Shown: positions 50,318 through 59,935 of the stretch, piece after piece
How positions within the stretch are numbered: position 1 is the stretch's first letter
Layout: each line of letters opens with the position of its first letter
NCBI GenBank assembly: GCA_910587825.1
Contig: CAJUNJ010000006.1
Span: forward strand, 1-64,000
Origin: an uncultured Christensenellaceae bacterium
Lineage (GTDB): Bacteria; Bacillota; Clostridia; Christensenellales; Borkfalkiaceae
Direction: 5' to 3'
DNA: 64,000 bases
Notes under the pieces: model-generated
What the model was told of the DNA's origin: nothing
The model's database searches: none
The model's input: the letters and a program-made list of their open reading frames with translations, nothing else
Position numbers and translations under genes: made by a program

Positions 50318-51613
50318 ATGGAAGAGAATTTATTTAACAAAATTTTAACCCGAGTTCACGCAGATGAAATTACCACTTCAAATTTCTATAAAGACGAAGA
50401 GTTTGAGAATTTTATTGAAATTCTTAACGAAGACATAGGAAAATTTAAAAATTATACTTATGACGGCAAAGCTCAAGACTTGATATTTAAGGGATTAAAA
50501 AAGTTTAGTCCCCTAGCTACTAAATATGGTCAATTTCTAAAGTATTTGGAAGTTGAATTCGATAAGTTAGTTGTACCTTGCATCATTTTAATACCTCTGA
50601 ATTTTTTAAATGATAATGTTTTGAAATCTGATTTATCTCTCACCGACAACATAAAACTATTTAAAACTGAGAAAGCAAATACAGTTCAAAAGCTAAAAAT
50701 ATCAAAGAAAAAGTCTGCTTTAGAAAAATATGTTGAAACAACTATATATGCAAAATTACTGAAAGAACATATTTTACTTGCAAAAGATAAAAACTTTTTT
50801 AACTTTCCTATATTAGCGATTAATATTAACTGTATCAATTATCAGGCTGACAATGAATCTTCCATCATAACAGAAGCTACATATAGTTTTATCAGAATGT
50901 TAGATTATTCTTCGCCCCGAGATGGATATGGGTGGGGAATATTGGATCAAGATAAACTTCCGACTAGGTTGTATGGTGTTTATTATAACGAAGTTGGAAC
51001 ATCTCCAAAAGCTCCGTACAATAACGGATATGGTTATTCAGGGCGTTTTAAGTTTTCGCCCTATTTGGATATTAACTCAACTGAATTTATTAAACAAATT
51101 GACCTTTTCCGTGATTTGCTTGTTAAATTTTGTAATAATTGTTTTTTAGATAAACGAAAGATAGACAAAAAGACAGTCTTAAAAATTGAAAAATGGCAAA
51201 AAGCAGTTCTTTTATATAATACCGCTTATGAGTTTGCATCAATAGAAAAATATGATGAATGCCTTTTACAGCAAATTATAATTTTAGAATTATTGTTTCT
51301 TGGAAATTCGGAACATAACAAGCGGGTTGCATTATGCGATAAAATAACTCCTTTCATGGAGAATAATTACGGCGCAGATTCCGACGCCATAAAAGAAGTT
51401 ATAGAAAATGCTTATAAAAAGAGAAACAAGTTTGTACACGAAGGGCAAAGCATTTGTTACAACTTTTCTACATTTAAGTCGTTAAACAGCCATCAAGGTC
51501 TTATACGAGGCATGAAGCCTTTTGCTTATGGTGGCGGAGATATCCCGATAGATAACATTAAACTTCTGAAAAATTTATTTGTTCTTATAGGCAAAATTAT
51601 TACGAAGTATTGA
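50318..51613 (+). CDS. HEPN (Apea-like) putative RNase
   Basis: 431 residues. The first ~290 residues are unrecognised and mostly alpha/beta. The C-terminal third is helical, with YECLLQQ-like LLQQIIILELLFLG and the HEPN signature RNKFVH (R369 to H374, R-x4-H), as in Apea-like HEPN proteins. HEPN domains often act as ribonucleases in abortive infection or toxin systems. It lies between the GIY-YIG gene and hsdM, 32 bases before the latter, so it may be part of the same transcript. Confidence 0.72.
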   Translation: MEENLFNKILTRVHADEITTSNFYKDEEFENFIEILNEDIGKFKNYTYDGKAQDLIFKGLKKFSPLATKYGQFLKYLEVEFDKLVVPCIILIPLNFLNDNVLKSDLSLTDNIKLFKTEKANTVQKLKISKKKSALEKYVETTIYAKLLKEHILLAKDKNFFNFPILAININCINYQADNESSIITEATYSFIRMLDYSSPRDGYGWGILDQDKLPTRLYGVYYNEVGTSPKAPYNNGYGYSGRFKFSPYLDINSTEFIKQIDLFRDLLVKFCNNCFLDKRKIDKKTVLKIEKWQKAVLLYNTAYEFASIEKYDECLLQQIIILELLFLGNSEHNKRVALCDKITPFMENNYGADSDAIKEVIENAYKKRNKFVHEGQSICYNFSTFKSLNSHQGLIRGMKPFAYGGGDIPIDNIKLLKNLFVLIGKIITKY

Positions 51614-51645
51614 CATTACAGAAATAAAAATTAGGAGAAATTATT

Positions 51646-53277
51646 ATGGCAAAGGATAAAGAAAAAACAGTATCTTTGGAAGATGTTCTGTGGGATTGCA
51701 GAGTCTCTTTGCGTGGCGTTGGCAGTCTTGATAAAAACAGAGACGCTGTTATCAGTTTAGTATTCTTGAAATTTGCAGGAGATAAATTCAAAAAATGCCG
51801 TGAACAGATTATTAAAGAATATGGCGAGATTCCCGCTTTCGTGGAAAAGCCTTCGTTTTATAATGCTGAAAATGTATTCTATCTGAAAGAAACCGCTCGT
51901 TGGACGTATATAGTAGACCACGCAAGCCAAAACGATATCGCCGTAATAATCGACCAAGCAATGGCTGATATCGAGAATGACAATCCCTCTCTTGCCGGTG
52001 CTTTATCAAAAAATTTATTCTCCACGCTCGGGGCAGATAAAAACAAAATTAAAAGTTTGATAGACAGTGTAAACCGTATTGACGAAAAGCGGTTTCACGA
52101 AGAAGATTTGATAGGCAGAGTTTACGAATACTTTCTGCAAATTTATGCTGCGTCCGGAACGAAAGAAGACGGTGAATTTTATACTCCCGCTAGTATTGTA
52201 AAACTTATAGCCGAAATGATAGAACCTTATGACGGCGTTGTTTATGACCCCTGTTGCGGAAGCGGCGGTATGTTTGTTCAGTCAATGAAGTTTGTAGACA
52301 AGCATAATGGAAACCGCGATAAAATATCGGTTATCGGACAGGAAAGCGTACAAGAAACTTGGCGTCTCTGCAAAATGAATCTCGCTATCCGCGGCATTGC
52401 GCATAACCTTGGTAAAACCAACGCTTCAACGTTTACTGACGACCAGCACAAAGATAAAAAAGTTGACTATATAATGGCAAACCCTCCGTTCAACCTTAAA
52501 AATTGGAGAACGGAAAACGAACTTATAAATGACGCCCGTTGGAGCGGTTATTGTGAAACGGCACCTCGCGTCTCTAATGCTAACTATGCTTGGATTCTGC
52601 ACATGATTTCCAAGCTTGATGTAAATCACGGAATTGCCGGCTTCTTACTTGCCAACGGTGCATTAGGCGATTCAGACGATGCTGAAATCCGCAAGAACAT
52701 ATTACTTAAAGATAAAGTTGAAGCGATAATTGTTTTACCCCGAGATATGTTCTATACAACTGATATATCCGTTACACTTTGGATTATCAACATGAATAAA
52801 CGCGCAGGAACAGTAAACGGCAGGAAAGTTCGTGACAGAAGCCACGAAGTATTGTTTATGGATTTGCGCACTTGGGATAACAATATAGAAGAAATCACTA
52901 TTGATAAAGGCAAGAAAAAGAAAAAAACCGTACTTACTGACGGCCAGATTGCAAAAATAAAAGAAATATATACAAATTGGCAAAGCAAAGATAGAACGCT
53001 TTATCGGGATATACCAGAACTCTGTAAATCGGTAAAAGTAAACAACAGCGATTTAACAGACGAAGAGATTAAAAACAACGTTGTTACTATTGAAAAGCAG
53101 AACTATGCTCTTATGCCAAGCAAATATATCGAGTTTATCGACCACGACTTGGATATCGATTATCACACTGAAATGCAACGTATTCAAAAAGAAATGTCAG
53201 AAGTCATAAAGCAAGAACGAGAATCACAAAAATTATTGTCTGCCGCTTTCAAGGGGATTGGCTATGGCATTGACTAA
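51646..53277 (+). CDS. hsdM: Type I restriction-modification methyltransferase subunit
   Basis: 543 residues, normal HsdM length. N-terminal helical HsdM domain (about 10-150), then an N6-adenine methylase with the AdoMet-binding motif DPCCGSGGMF (from D201) and catalytic NPPF (N279-F282). It methylates host target sites with HsdS and forms the restriction complex with HsdR. Start ATG 51646 with TAGGAGA. The end overlaps hsdS by 14 bases. Confidence 0.95.
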   Translation: MAKDKEKTVSLEDVLWDCRVSLRGVGSLDKNRDAVISLVFLKFAGDKFKKCREQIIKEYGEIPAFVEKPSFYNAENVFYLKETARWTYIVDHASQNDIAVIIDQAMADIENDNPSLAGALSKNLFSTLGADKNKIKSLIDSVNRIDEKRFHEEDLIGRVYEYFLQIYAASGTKEDGEFYTPASIVKLIAEMIEPYDGVVYDPCCGSGGMFVQSMKFVDKHNGNRDKISVIGQESVQETWRLCKMNLAIRGIAHNLGKTNASTFTDDQHKDKKVDYIMANPPFNLKNWRTENELINDARWSGYCETAPRVSNANYAWILHMISKLDVNHGIAGFLLANGALGDSDDAEIRKNILLKDKVEAIIVLPRDMFYTTDISVTLWIINMNKRAGTVNGRKVRDRSHEVLFMDLRTWDNNIEEITIDKGKKKKKTVLTDGQIAKIKEIYTNWQSKDRTLYRDIPELCKSVKVNNSDLTDEEIKNNVVTIEKQNYALMPSKYIEFIDHDLDIDYHTEMQRIQKEMSEVIKQERESQKLLSAAFKGIGYGID

Positions 53278-54379
53278 ATATAAATTAGGGGAACTTATTG
53301 AACTTTCTGAAGAAAGAAATTTTCATAGGCAATTTACATTGCATTCTGTAAGAGGTATAGCTACAAAAAAAGAATTTATTGAAACAAAAGCAGATATGGA
53401 CGGTGTAAGTTTAAATAGTTATAAAATCGTTTATCCAAACTTTTTTGCTTATGTTCCTGACACATCTCGAAGAGGTGATAAGATTTCATTGTCTATAAAT
53501 AAATCCAATAATGTTTATTTAGTATCGTCTATATCGACTGTATTTAAAATAAGTAACCACCATATTTTACTCCCAGATTATTTATTTATGTACTTCAATC
53601 GTCCTGAATTTGATAGATACTCTCGCTTTAATTCTTGGGGGTCGGCAAGAGAAACTTTTTCATGGGAAGAAATGTGCGATATTGATATTGTCCTACCTCC
53701 TATTGAAATTCAGAAAAAGTATGTTGATGTTTACAATTCAATGGTTGAAAATCAAACAGCATACGAAAAAGGTCTTGAAGATTTAAAACTTGTTTGCGAC
53801 GGCTTTATAGAAGACTTACGCCGAAAAATGCTTTGTGAGAAGATTGGGCAATATTTGGAATACCACGATATAAGAAATTCAGACAATAAATGCACTAATG
53901 TAAAGGGTGTAACAGTATATAAGAATTTTAGAGAACCCACGTCAAAAGTAAATAGAGATGAGTTGCGCGGATATAAAATTGTAAAGCCTTCTTGGATTAC
54001 TTTTGTGCAAACAACTCACAACGAAAAAGTATTTGCGTATGCCTTTAATAACACAAATGAAGATATAGTTGTATCTTCGGTAAACGAGGTGTTTTCCACA
54101 AACACAAAAAAACTTTTACCGCAATATTTGTGTATGTTTTTCAATAGAAAAGAATTTGACCGATATGCGCGATTTCATTCTTGGGGATCGGCGCGAGAGA
54201 CTTTTACTTGGAATGATTTGATTGAAGTTGCTATTCCTATACCCGATATAGATATTCAGCAATCCATTGTTGATATTTATAATCAATACATAACACGAAA
54301 AGAAATCAACGAAAAACTAAAAACACAAATCAAAGACCTTTGTCCTATTCTAATCAAGGGTTCTTTGCAAGAAGCATAA
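53264..54379 (+). CDS. hsdS: Type I restriction-modification specificity subunit
   Basis: About 371 residues from ATG 53264, with AAGGGG seven bases upstream; an upstream TTG at 53258 is less likely. Two target-recognition domains (about 4-160 and 200-345), each followed by a helical spacer. Both halves carry a nearly identical segment: FNRPEFDRYSRFNSWGSARE and FNRKEFDRYARFHSWGSARE. The strong internal repeat is typical of HsdS symmetry and allows domain shuffling. No second hsdS or recombinase for shuffling is seen. Confidence 0.92.
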   Translation: MALTKYKLGELIELSEERNFHRQFTLHSVRGIATKKEFIETKADMDGVSLNSYKIVYPNFFAYVPDTSRRGDKISLSINKSNNVYLVSSISTVFKISNHHILLPDYLFMYFNRPEFDRYSRFNSWGSARETFSWEEMCDIDIVLPPIEIQKKYVDVYNSMVENQTAYEKGLEDLKLVCDGFIEDLRRKMLCEKIGQYLEYHDIRNSDNKCTNVKGVTVYKNFREPTSKVNRDELRGYKIVKPSWITFVQTTHNEKVFAYAFNNTNEDIVVSSVNEVFSTNTKKLLPQYLCMFFNRKEFDRYARFHSWGSARETFTWNDLIEVAIPIPDIDIQQSIVDIYNQYITRKEINEKLKTQIKDLCPILIKGSLQEA

Positions 54380-54393
54380 GGAGATAAAATATT

Positions 54394-55161
54394 ATGGATT
54401 TTGAAAAATTAAATTTATTGATTGCCGAAGCCGATTGGTTAATAGACGAAGGTGTAACATCAGGTGATAGCAGATTTCAAGCATGGAAAATGAAAGTTTC
54501 ACGATTTTTAATTAAGACCTTTGGTGAAAAAAGCCATGAATATGAGTATTTTCAACACACATCCTTTTCTTTAGGGGTATACACATTATCAACGCCAGAT
54601 AGTGCTTTTGTAGAGGCTTGTACTAATGGATTACGTATTACAAGAGATGTGTTGTCTACTTATCTCGACGAAATGGAAGAAGAACTGCCAAAAAGAAATA
54701 TCAAAGCTAAGGTAAGCACTAATTTCTCAAAAGTTTTTATTGTGCATGGACACGATGGAGAATTAAAAGAAGCAGTTGCACGCTTAATTGAGCAACAAAG
54801 TATCGAAACGATTATATTATCTAATAAAACAAATGAAGGCAAAACAATTATAGAAAAAATCGAACATTACAGTGATGTGAGTGCGGCTATATGTTTATTT
54901 ACCGCAGATGATAAAGGGAAAGCCAAATCGGAAAAATCATTGAGTGACCGAGCAAGACAAAATGTGGTATTCGAAGCGGGATATTTTATGGGGAAACTTG
55001 GTCGAAATCGTATGGTTATTGTGGCTGAAAGTAATGTCGAACTTCCTTCCGATATGAGCGGAATGGTTTACACTAATAAATCCGATTGGAAAGTCGAAGT
55101 ATTAAAGGAATTGAAATCGATGGGTTTTGCTATCGATTTCAATAAACTTTTTGAGGAATAA
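54394..55161 (+). CDS. TIR-like nucleotide-binding protein (CAP12 type) inside the RM operon
   Basis: 255 residues. N-terminal ~100 residues form an unrecognised helical domain; the C-terminal ~140 (KVFIVHGHDGELKEAVARLI, CLFTADDKGKAKSE, VVFEAGYFMGKLGR with E194) match the CAP12/Pycsar TIR-like family, formerly 'predicted nucleotide-binding protein'. Related proteins degrade NAD+ when activated by a cyclic nucleotide. No nucleotide cyclase is seen nearby, so the trigger could be internal or come from the RM complex. It is tightly packed between hsdS (14-base gap) and hsdR (3-base gap). Confidence 0.85.
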   Translation: MDFEKLNLLIAEADWLIDEGVTSGDSRFQAWKMKVSRFLIKTFGEKSHEYEYFQHTSFSLGVYTLSTPDSAFVEACTNGLRITRDVLSTYLDEMEEELPKRNIKAKVSTNFSKVFIVHGHDGELKEAVARLIEQQSIETIILSNKTNEGKTIIEKIEHYSDVSAAICLFTADDKGKAKSEKSLSDRARQNVVFEAGYFMGKLGRNRMVIVAESNVELPSDMSGMVYTNKSDWKVEVLKELKSMGFAIDFNKLFEE

Positions 55162-55164
55162 CAT

Positions 55165-58100
55165 ATGACCTACCATTTTACCAAAGGACAATTTAATGAA
55201 TCTGAGCTTGAAAGTGCAATAATAGAATTGTTCAAAAATCAAGAATATGATTATATTCACGGAGATAGTATTCACCGTAAATATGAGGACGTATTACTTG
55301 AAGATGATTTGCGTGCTTATTTGTCTGAACGCTATGCGAAAGAAAGCCTTACCGAAAGTGAAGTGCAAATGATTATCAATCGCATAAAGCTTATTCCTTC
55401 AACTCCTCTTTATGCGGGAAACCGCGAAACGTTTTGGCTTATCAACGAAGGTTTTGACCTTGTAAGGGATGACCCTGATAAAATTGCTTTACATGTCGAC
55501 TTTATTAATTTTGATTCTCCTAAGCAAAACAAATTCAAGGTTGTAAACCAATACTACGTTAAGGGCGAGCATTTACGTTGTCCCGATATGCTAGTGTTTA
55601 TCAACGGTATACCTATGGCAATTTGGGAATTCAAATCTGCTATAAAAGAAGATACTACTATTTACGACGCATGGAAACAAATTAATATAAGGTACAACCG
55701 CGATATTTCTAAACTGACTAAATACTGCTTTCTTTCCGTTATTTCTGACGGTGCGAATACAAGGCTTGGAACTATCTTTACTCCTTATAAATTTTATTTT
55801 TCTTGGAATAAAGCAAACGAACAAGATACAGTTTCAAACGGTATAAGCTCACTTTTTACTATGGTAGAAGGCGTATTCGCAAAAGAACGCATTATTTCTA
55901 TCCTGCGTGATTTTGTTTTCTACCCCGATAATAGCGACAAGGAAGAAGCTATCATTTGCCGTTATCCGCAATATTTTGCTGCAAATAAAATGCTACAAAG
56001 TTTAAAGAATCACAAAAAGCCGTCCGGAGACGGCAAGGGTGGAATTTATTTCGGGGCTACCGGATGCGGGAAAACATATACTATGTTGTTCTTGTGCAGA
56101 ATGTTAGCACACAGAGACAGCGCAGCTTTTGGCAATCCCACTTCACTTATCTTGGTTGACCGCGAAGACTTAGATAATCAAACATCGGAGTTGTTTGAAA
56201 GAGCAAAAAGATTTTTAAGCGATAAAAATGTTCGCAGCATTGAAACCAGAAAGGATCTGCATGATACGTTAATTGTTAATCAAAGCGGCGGCGTCTATAT
56301 AACTACTATTCAGAAATTCTGTGAAGATACAGGTCTTTTATCGGAGAGAAATAATATTTTCTGCATTTCCGATGAGGCGCACCGTACACAATTGAGTGTT
56401 GGCAATAAACTTAAAAAGACTGAAAAAGGTCTAGTAAATACATACGGATTTGCACAATATCTGCGTTGGAGTTTTCCTAACGCTACCTATTGCGGATTTA
56501 CAGGTACGCCTATTGACGAGGCTATTGCGGTATTTGGAGATATTGTTGATAGCTACACTATGAAAGAAGCCAGTGATGACGGTATAACTGTCCGCATTTC
56601 CTATGAACCCCGTCTCGCGCGGGTTATTCTATCAGAGGAACAGGCGAAAGAGATTCAAATGTATTACGATAAATGTGCTGAAGAAGGTTCAACGCCCGAA
56701 CAGATTGAAGAAAGTCAAAAGGCTATGTCCAAAATTTCTGCTATCCTAGGACATCCCGATGTATTAAAACGGTTGGCAAAAGATATTGTAGAGCATTACG
56801 AGAATCTTTGTAATGAAAAACCTAATATAGTTCAAAAAGCAATGATTGTTTGTGCCGATAGAATTCTGGCATATAAATTATTGCAAGAGATTTTGAAAAT
56901 CAGAAATGATTGGGGTAAAGCAAGGAAAGCTGAAGACGAAAGCAAGCTTACAAAAGAGCAATTGGACAAGCTTAAGGCATTGCCTAAAATTAACCTTGTT
57001 GCAACGCAAGGCAAAGATGATGAGAAAAAGCTTTACGACCTTTGCGGTTCTAAGGCTTATCGGCAAATGCTTGATAAACAATTCAAAGATGACAATTCCA
57101 ATTTCAAAATCGCTGTTGTTGTCGATATGTGGATTACAGGCTTTGATGTCCCTTCGCTTTCTGTTATGTACATAAATAAACCTTTACAGAAACACACGCT
57201 TATCCAAACTATTTCAAGAGTCAATAGGGTTTTTGAAGGCAAAGAAAGAGGACTTGTAGTTGATTATATTGGCATTAAAAACGATATGTTGAAAGCCGTT
57301 AAAAAATACGGAAGCCCGCAGGAAAGTCCTATTGACGAAATTAATATTTCATTAGGAATATTCCGAAATCATCTGTCAATGTTGGATGATTTGATGATAG
57401 GTTTCAATGCAACCCGCTATTATACTGGTAATTCTCTTGAGCGCTTATATTGCTTAAATGATGCAGCCGAATATGTACAGCTAAATAAGGAAATGCAAAC
57501 GAGATTTATGGGGCTTTCAAAACGTTTGAAAGGGGCTTATCAGATTGTATTCCCTACAGGAGAACTAACTCAAATCGAAATATCCAAGGCACAATTTTAT
57601 CTTGCTATTCGTTCAATTATTTACAAGCAAACTATCGGCGATGCGCCTGACGCAGAAGTAATGAATAGCATTGTAGAGGAAATGGTAAAACAAGCAATAA
57701 CATGTACTGGCGTTGAAAATATAATTGACGAGAATAAATCTGTCGACTTATTCAGTGAAGAATTTTTAAAAGAGCTGGATGCAGTTAAAATGCCTATTAC
57801 AAAGTTCAACGCATTAATTAAGTTATTGCGAAAAGCTATTGTTAGTTATGGCAAAGTCAACAAAGTTAAATCGTTAGAATTTGACGAACGCTTAAAGCGC
57901 GTTGTTGATGCTTACAACAACAGAGATAAACTTACATTCGCAAGTGAAGTTGTTGCCGATTTTATGGACGATTTGTGTAATCAGCTAATTGATATCTTCA
58001 ATGACTTGAAAGAAGACAAAACATCTTTTGAAAAGTTAGGAATTACATTCGAAGAAAAAGTGTTCTACGATATTCTGGTAAAAGTACGCGATACTCACGG

Positions 58101-58332
58101 TTTTGAATACGAGGATAAAAAATGCGTGTCGCTTGCAAAAGAAATCAAAAAGATTGTTGAAGACAAAACACAATATGTCGATTGGTCTACTCGCTCTGAT
58201 ATAAGAAACAAATTAAATAAGGAGTTGACTATACTTTTGTATAAAAACGGTTATCCTCCCGAATGGGACGAAGAAGTTTTTGAAAAAGTAATGGAACAAG
58301 CTGAGAATTTCAAACGGTACAATGGAGATTAA
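55165..58332 (+). CDS. hsdR: Type I restriction endonuclease R subunit
   Basis: 1055 residues, full length. N-terminal PD-(D/E)xK nuclease with D141 (CPDML) and E155-x-K157 (WEFK); SF2 translocase with Walker A GATGCGKT (297-304) and DEAH (403-406), and motif III-like FTGTP. Later motifs WITGFDVPSLS and QTISRVNR complete the second helicase lobe. The C-terminal helical region would bind HsdM/HsdS. It cleaves unmodified invading DNA after ATP-driven translocation. Start ATG 55165 follows the TIR-like gene by 3 bases. Confidence 0.95.
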   Translation: MTYHFTKGQFNESELESAIIELFKNQEYDYIHGDSIHRKYEDVLLEDDLRAYLSERYAKESLTESEVQMIINRIKLIPSTPLYAGNRETFWLINEGFDLVRDDPDKIALHVDFINFDSPKQNKFKVVNQYYVKGEHLRCPDMLVFINGIPMAIWEFKSAIKEDTTIYDAWKQINIRYNRDISKLTKYCFLSVISDGANTRLGTIFTPYKFYFSWNKANEQDTVSNGISSLFTMVEGVFAKERIISILRDFVFYPDNSDKEEAIICRYPQYFAANKMLQSLKNHKKPSGDGKGGIYFGATGCGKTYTMLFLCRMLAHRDSAAFGNPTSLILVDREDLDNQTSELFERAKRFLSDKNVRSIETRKDLHDTLIVNQSGGVYITTIQKFCEDTGLLSERNNIFCISDEAHRTQLSVGNKLKKTEKGLVNTYGFAQYLRWSFPNATYCGFTGTPIDEAIAVFGDIVDSYTMKEASDDGITVRISYEPRLARVILSEEQAKEIQMYYDKCAEEGSTPEQIEESQKAMSKISAILGHPDVLKRLAKDIVEHYENLCNEKPNIVQKAMIVCADRILAYKLLQEILKIRNDWGKARKAEDESKLTKEQLDKLKALPKINLVATQGKDDEKKLYDLCGSKAYRQMLDKQFKDDNSNFKIAVVVDMWITGFDVPSLSVMYINKPLQKHTLIQTISRVNRVFEGKERGLVVDYIGIKNDMLKAVKKYGSPQESPIDEINISLGIFRNHLSMLDDLMIGFNATRYYTGNSLERLYCLNDAAEYVQLNKEMQTRFMGLSKRLKGAYQIVFPTGELTQIEISKAQFYLAIRSIIYKQTIGDAPDAEVMNSIVEEMVKQAITCTGVENIIDENKSVDLFSEEFLKELDAVKMPITKFNALIKLLRKAIVSYGKVNKVKSLEFDERLKRVVDAYNNRDKLTFASEVVADFMDDLCNQLIDIFNDLKEDKTSFEKLGITFEEKVFYDILVKVRDTHGFEYEDKKCVSLAKEIKKIVEDKTQYVDWSTRSDIRNKLNKELTILLYKNGYPPEWDEEVFEKVMEQAENFKRYNGD

Positions 58333-58360
58333 AGATTAATTAATCTTATTTCGATAATTT

Positions 58361-59416
58361 ATGAAACAAAAGAAACTACGGACGGATATACTTTTTCTAA
58401 TAATTTTTATTATTTGGACAATTATTGCTGCAACTCTATTTTTTGCCGTTGCAAAAAATGAAAATGCAGATACAGCAATTATCCTTAAAATATTGAAAAT
58501 CTTAATCGGTATTTTTTATATGCCAGTACCGTTCTTGCCTTTTGTGTTAATTTATTTACATAAACGCAGTAAAGCAACTGGTGATGGGAAGCCTTTGAGT
58601 GTTGAGGCAATGCGTGAAAGTAAAAAACATATACCAGAAAAAATTTATAAGTTCTGTTCTTTGACTTCCAAAGGTGAAAATGAAAAGTTAAATAAGAGTA
58701 AATTAAAAACTCTTGCAAGCAATGAAATTTGGCTATCAAGGTGTTCTGATTTGAACGACCCATTTGAAGGAATTAAATTCATTTTACCTGAAAGTAATTT
58801 CTCGCAAAACGGGCTACCAGAAGAAATCAAAAATAGATATAATGTTAAAAATACGGGTGAATTAATCGATTTTTTAAGCAGTTTTAGAGATAAATACTGT
58901 CAAACATCCTTTTCTTCTTCGTATAATGATGTCCAAATGTGGGGTTACTATGCTAATGGGTGTAGAGGTTACTGTGTAGAATATAAAGTATTGGAAAAAG
59001 AAATGCTATTTCCAGTATTTTATGTTAATAAACGCATAATCCTATCTGGATTATTTAAAAGTGCACGGTATAAGCGGCAATGCTTGAAAAATTTAAAGCA
59101 ATTGCATAAAAGTCTACGTAGTGTTCCAACAAAGGAATATGTTCAATATAACTTATATTTGCAATCATTTAAGTACGCCAAATGGCAGTTCGAAAAGGAG
59201 ATTAGAGCAATTGACATAACAGCACCATATTATAAAGGCGGTAATCAGTCTGCAACTAATTTTGGATTACAGCCAACAAAAATTATTGCTGGATACTTGT
59301 CGGAGTATATTGAGGAACTAAAACAAATAGCAATTCAAACAAATATATCATTTTCTATTATGAAACCTAATTTTGAAACAAATAAGTTTGAACTTAAAGA
59401 ACAAAAGATTTTATAA
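58361..59416 (+). CDS. DUF2971 protein with two membrane helices
   Basis: 351 residues. Two N-terminal helices (about 9-30 and 46-68) followed by a DUF2971 domain: YKFCSLT, LASNEIWLSRCSDLNDPFEG, CQTSFSSSYNDVQMWGYYAN and RGYCVEYK. DUF2971 proteins are frequent in defence islands but have no settled biochemical role. It begins 28 bases after hsdR and ends at a hairpin, so it is the last gene of the island. The membrane anchor suggests a membrane-associated effector. Confidence 0.82.
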   Translation: MKQKKLRTDILFLIIFIIWTIIAATLFFAVAKNENADTAIILKILKILIGIFYMPVPFLPFVLIYLHKRSKATGDGKPLSVEAMRESKKHIPEKIYKFCSLTSKGENEKLNKSKLKTLASNEIWLSRCSDLNDPFEGIKFILPESNFSQNGLPEEIKNRYNVKNTGELIDFLSSFRDKYCQTSFSSSYNDVQMWGYYANGCRGYCVEYKVLEKEMLFPVFYVNKRIILSGLFKSARYKRQCLKNLKQLHKSLRSVPTKEYVQYNLYLQSFKYAKWQFEKEIRAIDITAPYYKGGNQSATNFGLQPTKIIAGYLSEYIEELKQIAIQTNISFSIMKPNFETNKFELKEQKIL

Positions 59417-59429
59417 GCAAATACAATGT

Positions 59430-59465
59430 GAAACAAAATCGGGGCGAAAGCCACGATTTTGTTTC
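59430..59465 (+). terminator. Terminator of the defence block
   Basis: Perfect 12-bp stem GAAACAAAATCG / CGATTTTGTTTC with a 12-base loop. Confidence 0.7.
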
Positions 59466-59479
59466 CTGAAAATTATACA

Positions 59480-59700
59480 TTTTTGGGAGCTACCCTAAAT
59501 TTGGGAGTTATACTCCCAAAAATCGGCTATAGGGCGTTGTGGAAATTGGGAGTTGCTCCCAAATTGGCATTGAATGACGGACAAAAGTGGTTTTTTGTCC
59601 GTCATTCAAAAATTGTGCGATAAAATTTGCAAAGACAAGGTAAAAAAATACCCCCAAACGATGTAAAATCATTTGGGAGAAATATGGGAGTTAAAAATTG
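59480..59700. other. Gene-free region with a chain of hairpins
   Basis: No gene. Hairpins in series: TTTGGGAGT-TAT-ACTCCCAAA; TTGGGAG-TTG-CTCCCAA; TGAATGACGGACAAAA (59571-59586) with its complement at 59593-59608; and a weaker one around CCCAAACGAT / ATCATTTGGGAG. The word TTGGGAG recurs several times. Possibly a structured RNA or an island-end recombination zone. Confidence 0.5.
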
Positions 59701-59782
59701 AAAATCATCGAAAGTTGCTTATATTGTGGTTATTGTTGTTGAAAAACACTACATATTGTGGTTGTAAAGTTCGTCTTTAAGC

Positions 59783-59886
59783 CTCTGACTCCGTCATTCG
59801 TTGGTTCAAATCCAGCTACCCCAGTCAAAAAGCCTTTTTTTCGTGTGTTTTTAACCGAAATTCACGAAGGAAAGGTCTTTTTTTTA
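59783..59886 (+). repeat. Right attachment repeat (attR)
   Basis: Copy of the tRNA-Gln 3' half plus terminator hairpin; the first 42 bases are identical to 44728-44769. It lacks the 5' half of a tRNA, so it is not a gene. Confidence 0.92.
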
Positions 59887-59935
59887 TGCGGAAATCAGCC
59901 GAATTTGCGTGCAACTTGCGTGTATGCCGCTTCGA

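Larger units (their letters stand above)
44728..59886. mobile_element. Genomic island integrated in tRNA-Gln
   Basis: About 15 kb between direct repeats of the tRNA 3' half. The repeat offset is constant (15,055 bases). It has an integrase gene next to the tRNA, phage and mobilisation debris on the left, and a defence-gene block with visibly lower GC than the flanks. The integrase lacks part of its catalytic domain, so the island is probably fixed unless helped in trans. Confidence 0.88.

Noticed and set aside
54394..55161. Complete CBASS or Pycsar system
   Set aside because: Only a TIR-like effector is present; no CD-NTase or cyclase gene in the window.
59783..59827. Possible second tRNA-Gln
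   Set aside because: Only the 3' half from the anticodon loop onward is present; no acceptor 5' strand or D arm. It is the attachment repeat.
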